Source of the DNA: CAYUJH01 sp964394585
GTDB taxonomy: Bacteria > Bacteroidota > Bacteroidia > Cytophagales > Flammeovirgaceae
Length of the DNA: 64,000 bases
Assembly (NCBI GenBank): GCA_964394585.1
Contig: CAYMYI010000004.1
Coordinates: forward strand, 7,161-71,160
Reading direction: 5' to 3'
In this document: positions 45,339 to 55,331 of the stretch, piece by piece
Position numbering within the stretch: position 1 is the stretch's first letter
How the letters are laid out: every line of letters begins with the position of its first letter
Position numbers and translations under genes: made by a program
The notes under the pieces: generated by a model
Database searches by the model: none
Seen by the model: only the letters and a program-made list of their open reading frames with translations
What the model was told of the DNA's origin: nothing

Positions 45339-46217
45339 ATGATAGAACTACCAGTAATTTCTGAAAAGCCAGCTCGCACAAAGAAGCCCGATTGGCTTCG
45401 TGTGAAACTTCCGGTAGGAAAAGAATATGCAAAAGTGCGTCAACTAGTCGACCAATATAAACTGCACACCATCTGCGAAAGTGGCAATTGCCCTAACATG
45501 GGTGAGTGTTGGGGGCGAGGGACTGCCACTTTCATGATTTTGGGGAATGTTTGTACACGCGGATGTTCGTTTTGCGCGGTAGCTACAGGGCGCCCGCCAG
45601 AGTACGATGAAGACGAACCCCGTCGCGTTGCCGAAGCCATTAAACTCATGGAAGTAAAGCATGCCGTAATCACTTCAGTAAACCGAGACGAGTTGAAAGA
45701 TCGCGGGGCTGAAATTTGGTATCAAACAGTAGTAGAGGTGAAGAAAATTTCGCCTCAAACCACGATTGAAACGCTCATCCCCGATGTGCGCGCCAATTGG
45801 GAGGCACTTTACCGTATGATTAGCCCAGGGCAAGAAGTGGTTTCTCACAATATGGAAACTGTAGAACGCTTATATCGCCGTGTGCGCCCTCAAGCTAAAT
45901 ATGCGCGCAGTTTAGAACAAATTAAGCGCACAAAAGAATACGGAAAGCGCACCAAGTCGGGGGTAATGCTAGGCTTAGGCGAAACCGACGATGAAGTATT
46001 CAAAATTATGGACGACCTTGCCGAACATGGTTGCGATGTGCTCACTCTGGGGCAATATCTACAGCCTACGAAAATGCATCTCGAAGTTGAGGAGTTTGTA
46101 CACCCCGATAAATTTGCGTTCTTCAAAGAAGAAGGGCTGAAAAGAGGATTGAAATATGTAGAGTCCGGTCCGTTGGTGCGGTCATCGTATCATGCAGAGC
46201 GCCACGTGAATGTGTAA
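45339..46217 (+). CDS. lipA: Lipoyl synthase
   Basis: 292 residues. It has both iron-sulfur cluster motifs of lipoyl synthase: the auxiliary CX4CX5C (C46, C51, C57) and the radical SAM CX3CX2C (C72, C76, C79), plus the conserved C-terminal R-S-S-Y-H segment. It inserts two sulfur atoms into octanoyl groups on carrier proteins or dehydrogenase subunits. No lipB/lplA gene is adjacent. A strong hairpin terminator lies immediately downstream. Confidence 0.97.
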   Translation: MIELPVISEKPARTKKPDWLRVKLPVGKEYAKVRQLVDQYKLHTICESGNCPNMGECWGRGTATFMILGNVCTRGCSFCAVATGRPPEYDEDEPRRVAEAIKLMEVKHAVITSVNRDELKDRGAEIWYQTVVEVKKISPQTTIETLIPDVRANWEALYRMISPGQEVVSHNMETVERLYRRVRPQAKYARSLEQIKRTKEYGKRTKSGVMLGLGETDDEVFKIMDDLAEHGCDVLTLGQYLQPTKMHLEVEEFVHPDKFAFFKEEGLKRGLKYVESGPLVRSSYHAERHVNV

Positions 46218-46241
46218 ATTGAGCCTTTAACTAAACAATCG

Positions 46242-46278
46242 AAAAGCTTTATTGATTATGTTCAATAAAGCTTTTTTT
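46242..46278 (+). terminator. Terminator after lipA, abutting the next start codon
   Basis: Perfect 14-bp stem (46242-46255 with 46262-46275), a six-base loop and a T-run to 46278. The ATG of the cytochrome-b5-like gene is at 46283, only a few bases downstream. Confidence 0.88.
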
Positions 46279-46282
46279 AACC

Positions 46283-46513
46283 ATGAAAACCTATACGCAC
46301 CAGCAGCTTGCCTTGCGCAATGGCACCGAACGCGAAGAAATTTGGTGTGCATACCAAGGTATAATCTACGATGTAACTTCTTCGCGGTTATGGCGCAACG
46401 GAAAGCACTATCAGCATTGGGCAGGGCAAGACCTTACCACCGAGCTCGATGCCGATGCTCCGCATACTGCGGAAGTTTTTAAAAAATTCGAAGTTGTAGG
46501 GTGTTTGGTGTAA
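46283..46513 (+). CDS. Cytochrome b5-like heme-binding miniprotein
   Basis: 76 residues, cytoplasmic. The pattern fits the single-domain cytochrome b5-like family ('predicted heme/steroid binding protein'): an N-terminal Y-T-x-x-Q-L-A-L-R-N-G, an I-W-C-A-Y-Q-G-I-I-Y-D-V-T strand pair, then H-Y-x-x-W-A-G-Q-D-L-T and a final F-x-V-V-G-C-L. It is shorter than full cytochrome b5 and the HPGG loop is not conserved, so heme ligation is uncertain. It follows the lipA terminator at once and precedes the ClpP-fold lipoprotein gene by 9 bases. Confidence 0.7.
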   Translation: MKTYTHQQLALRNGTEREEIWCAYQGIIYDVTSSRLWRNGKHYQHWAGQDLTTELDADAPHTAEVFKKFEVVGCLV

Positions 46514-46522
46514 ACCGAACTG

Positions 46523-47113
46523 ATGTTGAACCAGCTTATGTATCGAACTATCTTCTTTTTGGGAGGGCTACTTTTATTGGCAAGCTGCGAATCCCTCACC
46601 TTATATTTACAAGGGCAACAGCCGGCTCGCATAGAGCAACGAGGAAATACGCTTTACCTCAGTGGCATCTTGGGAAAAGTTTCGGCTCGTAGGCTACAGA
46701 AGGCATTGAAGCAAACTCCCACTGTAGACACACTCGTAATAATCCGTTCCGATGGCTCCGTGTACGATGAATACAACCTAAAAATCGCTGAGGAGTTGCA
46801 CCGGAAGGGGGTTGTAACAAGGTTATTGCCCTATTCGCAGATTGCCTCAGGGGCTGTCGATTTGTTTTTAGCCGGTAAAACCCGCATTGTGCCACAGGGA
46901 GCTAAAATCGGAATCCACTCTTGGAAAAACCGTTTAGGAGAAGGTGCCGATTTGCCCACTCACCATAAGGCACATCAGCAATTTTTAGAATACTATCAAA
47001 AAGTAGGGGTTGATACCAGTTTCTACTGGTACTCGTTACATGTGGCGCGTTATGACGATATCCACTGGCTTACCGAAGAAGAGATTCAGCGTTTTGAAGT
47101 GCGCAAAGAATAA
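46523..47113 (+). CDS. ClpP/crotonase-fold lipoprotein, putative serine hydrolase
   Basis: 196 residues from the ATG at 46523 (an ATG at 46538 is equally plausible). The lipobox L-A-S-C has Cys at 22. The rest resembles the ClpP fold (COG3904-like predicted periplasmic proteins). A putative nucleophile S109 sits in Q-I-A-S-G-A-V, a candidate His132 in K-I-G-I-H-S-W, and a candidate Asp (D178/D179) before the W-L-T-E-E-E turn, where ClpP has its catalytic Asp. The spacing matches ClpP's S-H-D triad. It is likely a membrane-anchored serine protease or hydrolase facing the periplasm. It is probably co-transcribed with the cytochrome-b5-like gene (9 bases). Confidence 0.7.
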   Translation: MLNQLMYRTIFFLGGLLLLASCESLTLYLQGQQPARIEQRGNTLYLSGILGKVSARRLQKALKQTPTVDTLVIIRSDGSVYDEYNLKIAEELHRKGVVTRLLPYSQIASGAVDLFLAGKTRIVPQGAKIGIHSWKNRLGEGADLPTHHKAHQQFLEYYQKVGVDTSFYWYSLHVARYDDIHWLTEEEIQRFEVRKE

Positions 47114-47135
47114 GTCAAAAACCTAGTAACCTAAG

Positions 47136-47579
47136 CTACTGTACAGAGATTGATGTATGAAAACGACTGCCTTCCACATTGTTGATATACAGCGCCTCCC
47201 CCTTGGCATCGTAAATGGCATATCCTAATTTCACAACTTGGTAAGTGCCTGTGTCGAACACAAAATCACAATCCAAACGCTTTTCTTCTTGAGGAAGGAG
47301 GCGCACGCCAGAATATCCACAAGGTGCAGTTTTTCCATTGCTTGTATTGCTGATTTCATAGCCTATAGAAAGGTATAAAATATCGTTTGATACATTTTTC
47401 GCTGTGATGATGCCTTGTTGGTTAGCGAGTTCGAGGTATTCTTTAGGGTTCGCATTTTGGTTAAGGTACCCACCCGGTTTTGTGAGCCACCATACGATTA
47501 GCCCCGTTACGATAGCCGTGATAAATCCGCCAATCCATTTTCCGTAATTCATTTTCATACCATCTGATTTTTCTTGCAT
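47136..47579 (-). CDS. Hypothetical single-pass membrane protein
   Basis: 147 residues from the ATG at 47579; starts at codons 8 and 10 are also possible. One N-terminal membrane helix (about 14-30) and a soluble domain rich in beta-strands, with two cysteines (C-G-Y and D-C-D) that might pair. I recognise no family. It sits between the ClpP-fold lipoprotein gene (convergent, 22 bases) and the alpha-2-macroglobulin terminator. Confidence 0.6.
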   Translation of the reverse strand: MQEKSDGMKMNYGKWIGGFITAIVTGLIVWWLTKPGGYLNQNANPKEYLELANQQGIITAKNVSNDILYLSIGYEISNTSNGKTAPCGYSGVRLLPQEEKRLDCDFVFDTGTYQVVKLGYAIYDAKGEALYINNVEGSRFHTSISVQ

Positions 47580-47602
47580 AGAAGCTATTTGCAGGGTTCT
47601 TT

Positions 47603-47641
47603 AAAAAAAATACCTCATCTTTCAGCAAAAAAGATGAGGTA
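47603..47641 (-). terminator. Terminator of the alpha-2-macroglobulin gene
   Basis: 12-bp stem (47611-47622 with 47630-47641), a seven-base loop and a T-run on the minus strand (47603-47610), 14 bases past the stop of the minus-strand gene. Confidence 0.88.
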
Positions 47642-47654
47642 TTAAATGTGTTGA

Positions 47655-50600
47655 TTACTGCACTACAATTTCGCTAGCACCATGGTAAGAGTGGTAGCTG
47701 CCATCGTACATGGCATCGGCACTGATAGGTCCCATACGATATGTCCCCGGCGTTACAGCACGCACCAGGTAGTAATACGATTGTGGCTGCGTGGTAGCTG
47801 TAGTGAAAAAGTGGACGCGGTCGTCGCGGAAGTCGGTGTGTTCGGGGTAGGCTTGGTTTTTCACCCAATTTGCATTAGGGATACCACCAATGCGTGGGTT
47901 TTCTACCTCAAACCCGGCAGGGAGCATATCGGTTACTACCACATTTTCTACTTTCGGAATATTGTTCAAGGTCTGCACGGTTACCTTTACTACAATTAGG
48001 TCGTTTTGCGAGAACTGGTTATTGGTAATAGGGTTTCCGTTACGATCGTAGAAGCTGCGTCGTACTTGTAGGTAGCTATCTTCTTCTACATACTCACCAG
48101 TGGTACTTAAACCTTCGGTTTCCCAAAAATAATACAAAGCACCTTCGCCCTTGGCTTGTATGGTTACTTGCTTGCCCGCTACTTGGTTGGTAAGGGTTAG
48201 GGGCGAACCGTCGAACTTGCCCACGGCGTTTCCTCCGGCGGTTATTTCGGCAGTAACATTGGCTTGGTTGGCTTGTTTTGCCAATTTGCCTAATGCAAGC
48301 ATAGCAAAGGCTCTTTCTTGGGTATTTAAATACCGTTGAGTTTTCATTTGTTCAGTCAGTTGCTTAGTAAGCGTTCCGATTTGCCCATTGTTAGGGTCGG
48401 TTTCAAGCAATACGTTGAGGGCAAGGGCTTGGTCTCGGATGTACGATCCGAAGCTATCCCCAAATTCATTAAGAGAACGCTCTCCGCTAAAGTTGTTGGG
48501 AAGTAGTTTTCGGTAGTTGCCATTATCTCCAATGAGCAAGTAGGTACAGGCGAGTAGGTAGCGTGAGTCAAGCGTAAGCATTTCCGAACGCTTACGATAG
48601 TAGTTCATTCGCGAAACTTCTTTTTTACCGGCGTTTGCCAGCACATATAACGAATAGAAGACTTCGCGAGGGATAATCGTTTTTTCTTCGCGCTGGTTAC
48701 TTGCATTAATAAAAGCATAGACTTTGCGTTGTTTAGTGTTCAGTTGCGAACGAAGATAGCTGTACATTTTATCAAGAACATCTTGATTTACCTCGAAGCC
48801 AGCTTTTTGTGCTTCTTGTAAAAAATGTGCTGCATAGACCGTTCCCCACCAGTGCGTATACGAACCGCCCTGCCAATAAAACATAGAGCCATCGTACGAT
48901 TGCAAAGTATAAAGTTTTCGGATGGCGGCTTCTACATTTTGAGCAGGCTCCACTTGTTCACCTTCTCCGAGGGCTTGAGTTACTTCTGAAAAATAGATTT
49001 GCGGAAATGCCGTAGAGATGGTTTGCTCTAAGCAGCCGTGTGGATAGCGTATAAGGTATTGGAGATGGTCGGCAAATTGCACCATAGGCGATTTACTTAA
49101 CCATAATTTCCCTTTTACAGAAGAGGGGAGGTAGTCTTTGGCGAGGTCGACCGATACGGATTCGCCCCCTGTAATTTTACCCGCCCCCGCCGATTTTAAT
49201 AACGAAGTCGGTGGGCGAACTGTAATTTCGGTAGTGTTCAGGAAGGTTTCCCCCATTCCTTCGGCTTCGATTTTTATGGTTCCTTCGCCAATTAGGCGAT
49301 CCGCTTCAATTTGGAAGCGCACCCGTTGTTCGCTGTTGGCATCTATTTTTATCTTTTGGGAAGAACTACCGGCTGTTTTTACCGTGCCTTCTGTATTGAT
49401 TTTCACTGATACATCTGCACTTTTTTCGGTTGTGTTACTCAAAGTAGCGTTTACGGTTACTACATCGCCGGGGCTGAGGAACCGCGGCAAGCCCGAGCTA
49501 ATTACGATAGGGTCGGCTACTTTCATGTTTGCCGTCGCACTGCCAAATTGCTTTCCTTTGGAGGCAACTGCCATAATGCGCAAAATTCGGGAATATCAAT
49601 GGTGTAAGTTGCTTCGCCTTTTCGGTTTGTTTTGAGCGTTCCGCTCCAATACGAAACCAGTTTTACACGGCGGTTTGCCACCGGGTTGGTACGCCCTTCC
49701 ATATCGGCCATATCGGCACCAAAACTGTTAGGCGCGGGTTTCAACTCGGGGAAAAGCCGTGGGTATAGATCGTAGGCATTGACCATCAGTGCGCGCTTCT
49801 GAAAGAAAAACGCATGTGGATCGGGCGATTGGTAGTTTTTTATTTGTAAAATTCCTTCATCGACTACTGCGACTGTAATTTCCACATCAGACCCCGCATC
49901 GGCTTTTACCACAATTTCTTGTTGGGTGCGCGAGCGCGAAGTTGTCGGAGCTTCAATCTGTAGGTCTATTTTAGTATCGGTACCTTCTACAAAAAAGGGC
50001 TCGTATCCGTGTGCTACGGTAAGGGGGATGGCGTCATCAGTGAGCGGTTTGATAAGGGTCGCCGAAATGTATGCATTGGGCAAATACGCTTCTTTGATGG
50101 GCAATTTTAACGATGCTGATTTTTTATCGGTATCCATAATAAAGTAATCGAGCACTTTATCACGTTCTATCGTTACCAATAATTTTCCGGCAAAAGGCGC
50201 TTTAAATAAAATATTAGCCTCTTCACCTGCCTTGTATTTTTCTTTATCTACTTCTATGGCAATTCGCCCTTCTTTATCTACTTCGAACGAAGAGTTTTGA
50301 GTAGCGCCCCATGCATAGGCATAAAAGTACTGTTTCACATAGTTTTTAGCATTAGGATGTTTTAATCGGATTTCGTACTCTCCGGATTGGGCTGGTACAA
50401 ACGGATAATTAGTACCACTGCCGTTTATGCTGATGTTTTTATCGACAAGAATCTGTTCTTTACGTTGAGAAACATAACGGTACCGGCCGTTGTAGTCTTT
50501 TTCAAGTACCGATTGCCACTCGTAACGCACAATTTGGATATTGGCTTCTTTTTGGTTGAACACTTTCCCTTCTGCGTTTACAGCAATTACGGGGATGTTC

Positions 50601-53038
50601 ACCGTTTCTCTTGCTTTCACATACCGATCGAAATAGGCAATACCCAATAGGGCATCTTGGGTAATTACCTCTACTTTGGAGAGGCGGCTTACCGGTCTGC
50701 CGGTTTCGTCGAATACTGTAGTATACACTTTTGCCTCTAACAAGCCATTGTATGCATATTTTTGAGGGATTGTGAACGATTCGGCAAACTGCCCATTGCT
50801 ATCGGTACTGCCTTCTTTAAAGATATTCTCGAAGTAGCTTTCCCCCCCTGAGAGCGTGAAGTTATAATCGGCAAGTTCTTTAGGGGCAAAGTATTTTTTA
50901 GTAAGCGATAGCTCCATTTCGTACCTACGGTCAGCAGCTGGTGGACCGAATAGATTTAGCGCTTGCCCTGAAACAGTGAAGGTTTCGCCTTGTTGGACTG
51001 TTTCAGCATCTACCGAAGGGGTAACTTTTATACGGTCGGGCATAAACTCCTCTACGCTAATTGATTTTGCCGCTAGCAACACATCGTTAGCCGTGTACAC
51101 TTCTGCCGTATACGTTCCCGTTACACTCGAAGCAGGGAGAGATACCGAGGTTTCGAAAGTACCCTCTTCGCTCAGTTCAGCTTGCTGGTTCATCAGCGCC
51201 TTTCCATTCGGCATTAGCAAACGCATTTTAACGGGTTGTTGGGCAATGGACATCCAATTTTTATCGCGTACAATAGTGCGTAGGTTAATAGTTTCCCCGG
51301 GGCGATACAAATCGCGATCGCCGTACAAGAATGCTTGCAAACCTGCCTCATTGAATCGCACGCCGCCCACATCGTAGCGTGCAGTTTCTACACCGGTCTG
51401 TTGAAAATGGAGGTAATTAAAGTCTTCCCCTTTCGAAGCGGTAACCATTTGTACATTAAACCCTGGTGCTTGAGTTTTTAAATTGGGAAAGCGAGCCACA
51501 CCATCGTTATCCGTCATCATGGTGTAAACCTCTTGGTTGTTAGAGCTTACCAGCTTTACCTCTACGCTCGGGAGCGGAGCCGCTGTAAGAATGGAGTTAG
51601 CAAATACCATTACCTCATCCTGATGTTCTTTAACTATTAAGCCGATATCCGAAAAAGCTACAACCTGCGAGGCTTGCACATATTGTTGTTCAGCCGATTG
51701 CAGTCGCACTACGTAGATGCCCTGGTACTCATTTTCGCCTTGTATATTTAGATCGATAAGCGATAACCCATTTGCTTTTTTCAGTTCGTTGGTTTGAATG
51801 GCTTTTTCCACTATAGGATCGCCGTATTTGCTGTAGTCGGTGTAATAGTAGTAATCATCGTAATAGTCGTAGTTATTCAGATTGCCATTATCACGCAAAA
51901 ACGCTAGAACATTGTTTTGGTAGATTTTATAGATTGTGAGCTTAACTTCCGGAATGCTCACAATGCGAGCGCCAATATTTTTTTGCCCTTTACTGGTAAG
52001 ATAAATCGCTTTTTTGTGGGCAAAGCTAATGCTAGGGTCTACTTCGCCGAAGATGACAATCTGCTCGAAGTTATTGGCTAATTTCCCTTGGAAGATTCCA
52101 CGGAGTTCGCCGTCGATGCTAAGTTGGTAGTTTGTACCAATGGCAAAGTCGCCCTTCAATAAAAAGCCATAGTCGAGTTTTTCTACTCGGAAATCCACTT
52201 TGGGTGAAAGGGAAATATAGCGTTGGATGTCATCCACGCCAACGGCTTGGTTGGTGTACACATGTACAAAACCTTCTTCGCCTTCGTACTCGGCAACGGC
52301 TTGTACAATTCGGAACTGGTCTTTGTTAGGTACTACACTTTCAAACAGTACGTTTTCTGGCGTAGTATATTCGCTTTGAGGAAGCGAAAGCCCCTTTTTA
52401 AGCTGTAAGTCAATTGGCTGGTTATCGTACTTCGCCTGTGGCGATTGCTGAATAGCTAATTGGATAGCGGCACTTGGTTGCGCAGTAGTAACCTGGTAGC
52501 CGGCAGTTTGCCCGGCAATGCGTACTTGGGTGAGTTGCCCTACTTGATCGGGGTTTACCGGGTAGTTAAAGTTCAGGTTTACACGGATTTCGGGTGACCC
52601 TTGAGTGCCCATTGCCCAAAACACATCAGTGCTAAGTAAGCTAAGGTAGGGCGTATGAAACTGAAAGCGTTCTTGCTCGGGATTTAGCGATAGTGGCGGG
52701 TCGCTTTGTGCGGTTAAGTCGTCGGAGAAGGTAGCGGTATAATCGGTGCTGGGTAAAAAGCCTTGTTCAGGAGAGAATATCAACTCGTTGGTTGCATTCC
52801 ATTTAAATTTACCGTTCACGGCAGGCTCAAAACGAATATATGTATTGTCGAGCCAAGTGTTTAGCATAGCAGGGGTTACCATATCTTGGCTAAACCTAAA
52901 TGTAAGGTTTTGTTGAAGAGAGACTTCCTCGTCGAAGTTCTTGTACTCTATTTGAATGGTGTTCTTTTCAAAAAATCCGCACCCCGAAAGGAAAGGGATA
53001 AACCACATAATTGTGATGAATAAAAAAAAGCGTCGCAT
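47655..53038 (-). pseudogene. Alpha-2-macroglobulin-like lipoprotein, split by a frameshift
   Basis: Reads on the minus strand from the ATG at 53038. The N-terminal 1150 or so residues are a lipoprotein (L-S-G-C) with repeated macroglobulin domains. The second part (from about 49583) carries the thioester motif C-L-E-Q (at 49023-49034) in a thioester/complement-like domain, and ends with a receptor-binding-type domain. The frames change near 49584-49590: the first frame continues as nonsense, and the second opens with L-R-I-M-A-V-A, which matches the usual E-F-S-G-x-L-R-x-M-A-V-A run with about ten bases missing. It is either a real frameshift or an assembly indel; if the latter, this is one intact protein of about 1800 residues. 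Bacterial A2M traps proteases in the periplasm. Usually pbpC is adjacent; here it is absent. Confidence 0.82.
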
Positions 53039-53338
53039 AGTTATGGAAGATTGGTAAACACTCGTGTTGTCAATTCAAGTTAACAGAGTTTTAGGGCAAC
53101 TAGAAAATACCTGTCATTTTTTTTCGGTAATTCTACAAAAGTTTACAAAGCCGAAATTTGCGATGTAGTGCTTGTAAACATCTTTCATTCCCCTCCTTTC
53201 TTACTACAGAATTACAGAGTGGCTCTACGAGAGTCGCAAAGGTGTGCCCTAAAGAAATCTTCCTAATTGGTTTACGCATTTTTTTTGCAACTTTGCGCTC
53301 ATCATTTATTCACTTTACTCTTAGAAATACATACATAC
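53039..53338. other. 300-base divergent intergenic region
   Basis: No gene is visible. A CAACTTTG element (53289-53296), close to the TAnnTTTG form, with a TTG at 53268-53270 upstream, suggests a promoter for the PiT-like gene. No hairpin terminator is present. Confidence 0.5.
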
Positions 53339-54289
53339 ATGGAACTAGCGTTCATGATTGCCGGCTTCTTGTTGGCAGCATATTCGGTTGTAGGAAACGA
53401 TGTTATCCAAACGCTTGGTACTTTCTTAAGTTCTAACAAAGAGCGCCCATGGTGGGTGCTTTGGCTGTTCACAGGGAGCATTCTTACCGCAGTACTACTC
53501 TATGGATATTTTATGTACGATGGAGATGTTTCCCACGGAAGGCTCAGCAAAGTGGGCGATTTGCCCGATCCTTTTGAGTGGTGGTATGTATTACCCCCTC
53601 TTGTCCTGATGATTATAACCCGGTTTGGTATCCCGGTAAGTACTACTTTCTTAATCATTAGTGTATTTTCTGCTAAGCTTATAGGCGATATGCTCATTAA
53701 GTCGGTATCTGGGTATATCGTTGCTTTTTTTGCTGCCATTGTGGTTTATCTGTTCGTTAGCCAAACATTTGAAAAGAAATTTATCCACCAGCCCATGACT
53801 GGCACCCAGCGCCGTACCTGGACAGTGCTTCAGTGGTGTTCTACTGGTTTTTTATGGAGCCAATGGCTTATCCAAGACTTGGCAAATATTTATGTGTACC
53901 TGCCTCGCCAAATCGAATTAGGCTACCTGCTTCTTACTTTGGCAGCATTATTAGGTCTTCAAGCGTTTATTTTTTATAATAAAGGAGGGGAAATCCAAAA
54001 AATTGTAACCTCTAAAACCAATACAACCGATATTCGTTCGGCAACTATTATCGACTTCATCTACGGTATTGTACTATTTATTTTTAAAGAATACAGTAAA
54101 ATCCCGATGAGTACTACATGGGTATTTATTGGTTTGTTGGCAGGGCGTGAATTAATGATTAACCAGCGCCTTTCTTTAAAAAGTCTGAGTGAAGTATTCT
54201 CCCTTATATTGCGCGACTTGCTGAAAGTAGTATTAGGGTTGGTGGTAAGTGTTGGCTTGGTATTACTCATTCGCCAATTACAAGGCTAA
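53339..54289 (+). CDS. Phosphate transporter (PiT)-like membrane permease
   Basis: 316 residues from the ATG at 53339 with about eight to ten hydrophobic segments. PiT-family features are seen: an N-D-x-x-x-x-L-G-T block after the first helix (V-G-N-D-V-I-Q-T-L-G-T), and two V-S-T-T / M-S-T-T segments (F-G-I-P-V-S-T-T-F and I-P-M-S-T-T-W) at the start of the two halves. Family members use H+ or Na+ to import phosphate or metal-phosphate. Identity to characterised PiT proteins looks low, so a different anion is possible. It precedes accA by 39 bases. Confidence 0.6.
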   Translation: MELAFMIAGFLLAAYSVVGNDVIQTLGTFLSSNKERPWWVLWLFTGSILTAVLLYGYFMYDGDVSHGRLSKVGDLPDPFEWWYVLPPLVLMIITRFGIPVSTTFLIISVFSAKLIGDMLIKSVSGYIVAFFAAIVVYLFVSQTFEKKFIHQPMTGTQRRTWTVLQWCSTGFLWSQWLIQDLANIYVYLPRQIELGYLLLTLAALLGLQAFIFYNKGGEIQKIVTSKTNTTDIRSATIIDFIYGIVLFIFKEYSKIPMSTTWVFIGLLAGRELMINQRLSLKSLSEVFSLILRDLLKVVLGLVVSVGLVLLIRQLQG

Positions 54290-54328
54290 TGCGTACACCC
54301 ATTTTTTTCGAATCCCTATTGCATAATT

Positions 54329-55285
54329 ATGATGGAACATCTTGATTTTGAAAAACCGATTGCAGAGTTAGAAGAGAAACTCGTAGAGATGACGGCACTT
54401 GCTTCGGAAAATAAAGTAGATTTAAGTGAGCCTATTAGAGAGTTAGAAGGTAAAATCCTTTCCCTCAAAAAAGAAATTTATAGCAACTTAACGCGATGGC
54501 AGAAAGTACAGCTATCGCGCCATCCGCAGCGCCCCTATACGTTGGATTACATCTACCAGTTGACCTCGAATTTTATCGAATTGCACGGCGACCGCAACGT
54601 TGCCGACGATAAAGCCATGGTAGGCGGAATTGGCGATATCGACGGGAAAACATTTATGCTAATAGGCCAGCAAAAAGGTAGAAATACCAAGCAGCGCCAA
54701 ATGCGTAATTTTGGGATGGCAAATCCCGAAGGATACCGTAAAGCACTTCGCCTGATGAAAGTAGCCGAGAAGTTTAATAAGCCCATCATTACCTTTATCG
54801 ATACCCCTGGGGCATTCCCCGGTATCGAAGCCGAACAGCGTGGGCAAGGCGAAGCGATTGCCCGAAACTTGCGCGAGATGTTTATGCTAAAAGTACCAGT
54901 AATTTGCATCATTATTGGCGAAGGCGCCTCAGGAGGTGCATTAGGCATTGGTGTGGGCGATAAGGTTTTCATGCTGCAGTACACTTGGTATTCGGTAATT
55001 TCTCCTGAATCGTGCTCTTCCATTTTGTGGCGTAGTTGGAACTATAAAGAGCAAGCTGCCGATGCTCTTCGGCTTACTGCAGAAGATATGCTCTCGCTGA
55101 AATTAGTGGATGGAATTGTTGAGGAGCCTATGGGAGGGGCGCACCACGACCCACAAACAGCGGCGATGAGTGTGAAAAAACTCATCCTTGAGGAAACCGC
55201 AAAGCTCGAAGCCATGACGCCCGAAGAACGGATAGATGCGCGAGAAGCCAAATTTTCTGCAATGGGAGTCTTCGAAACCTTGTAA
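54329..55285 (+). CDS. accA: Acetyl-CoA carboxylase carboxyltransferase subunit alpha
   Basis: 318 residues, the standard AccA size. It has the N-terminal helical region with E-L-E-x-K-L-x-E and the carboxyltransferase core containing F-I-D-T-P-G-A-F-P-G and G-E-G-A-S-G-G-A-L-G-I-G-V-G. AccA and AccD transfer carboxyl from carboxybiotin to acetyl-CoA for fatty acid synthesis; accD, accB and accC are not in the window. The downstream TPR gene lies 46 bases away on the same strand. Confidence 0.96.
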   Translation: MMEHLDFEKPIAELEEKLVEMTALASENKVDLSEPIRELEGKILSLKKEIYSNLTRWQKVQLSRHPQRPYTLDYIYQLTSNFIELHGDRNVADDKAMVGGIGDIDGKTFMLIGQQKGRNTKQRQMRNFGMANPEGYRKALRLMKVAEKFNKPIITFIDTPGAFPGIEAEQRGQGEAIARNLREMFMLKVPVICIIIGEGASGGALGIGVGDKVFMLQYTWYSVISPESCSSILWRSWNYKEQAADALRLTAEDMLSLKLVDGIVEEPMGGAHHDPQTAAMSVKKLILEETAKLEAMTPEERIDAREAKFSAMGVFETL

Positions 55286-55331
55286 ACTAAGGTGTTCGCC
55301 ATACGGTTACTCTACAAAAACTTGATTTGTA

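Noticed and set aside
47682..47999. Plus-strand ORF opposite the alpha-2-macroglobulin 3' end
   Set aside because: Antisense shadow of a strongly supported gene with no start context or domain.
49523..49583. The alpha-2-macroglobulin as two separate genes
   Set aside because: The second frame opens with a TTG inside a conserved run, and the two halves fit one known protein end to end; a frameshift is simpler.
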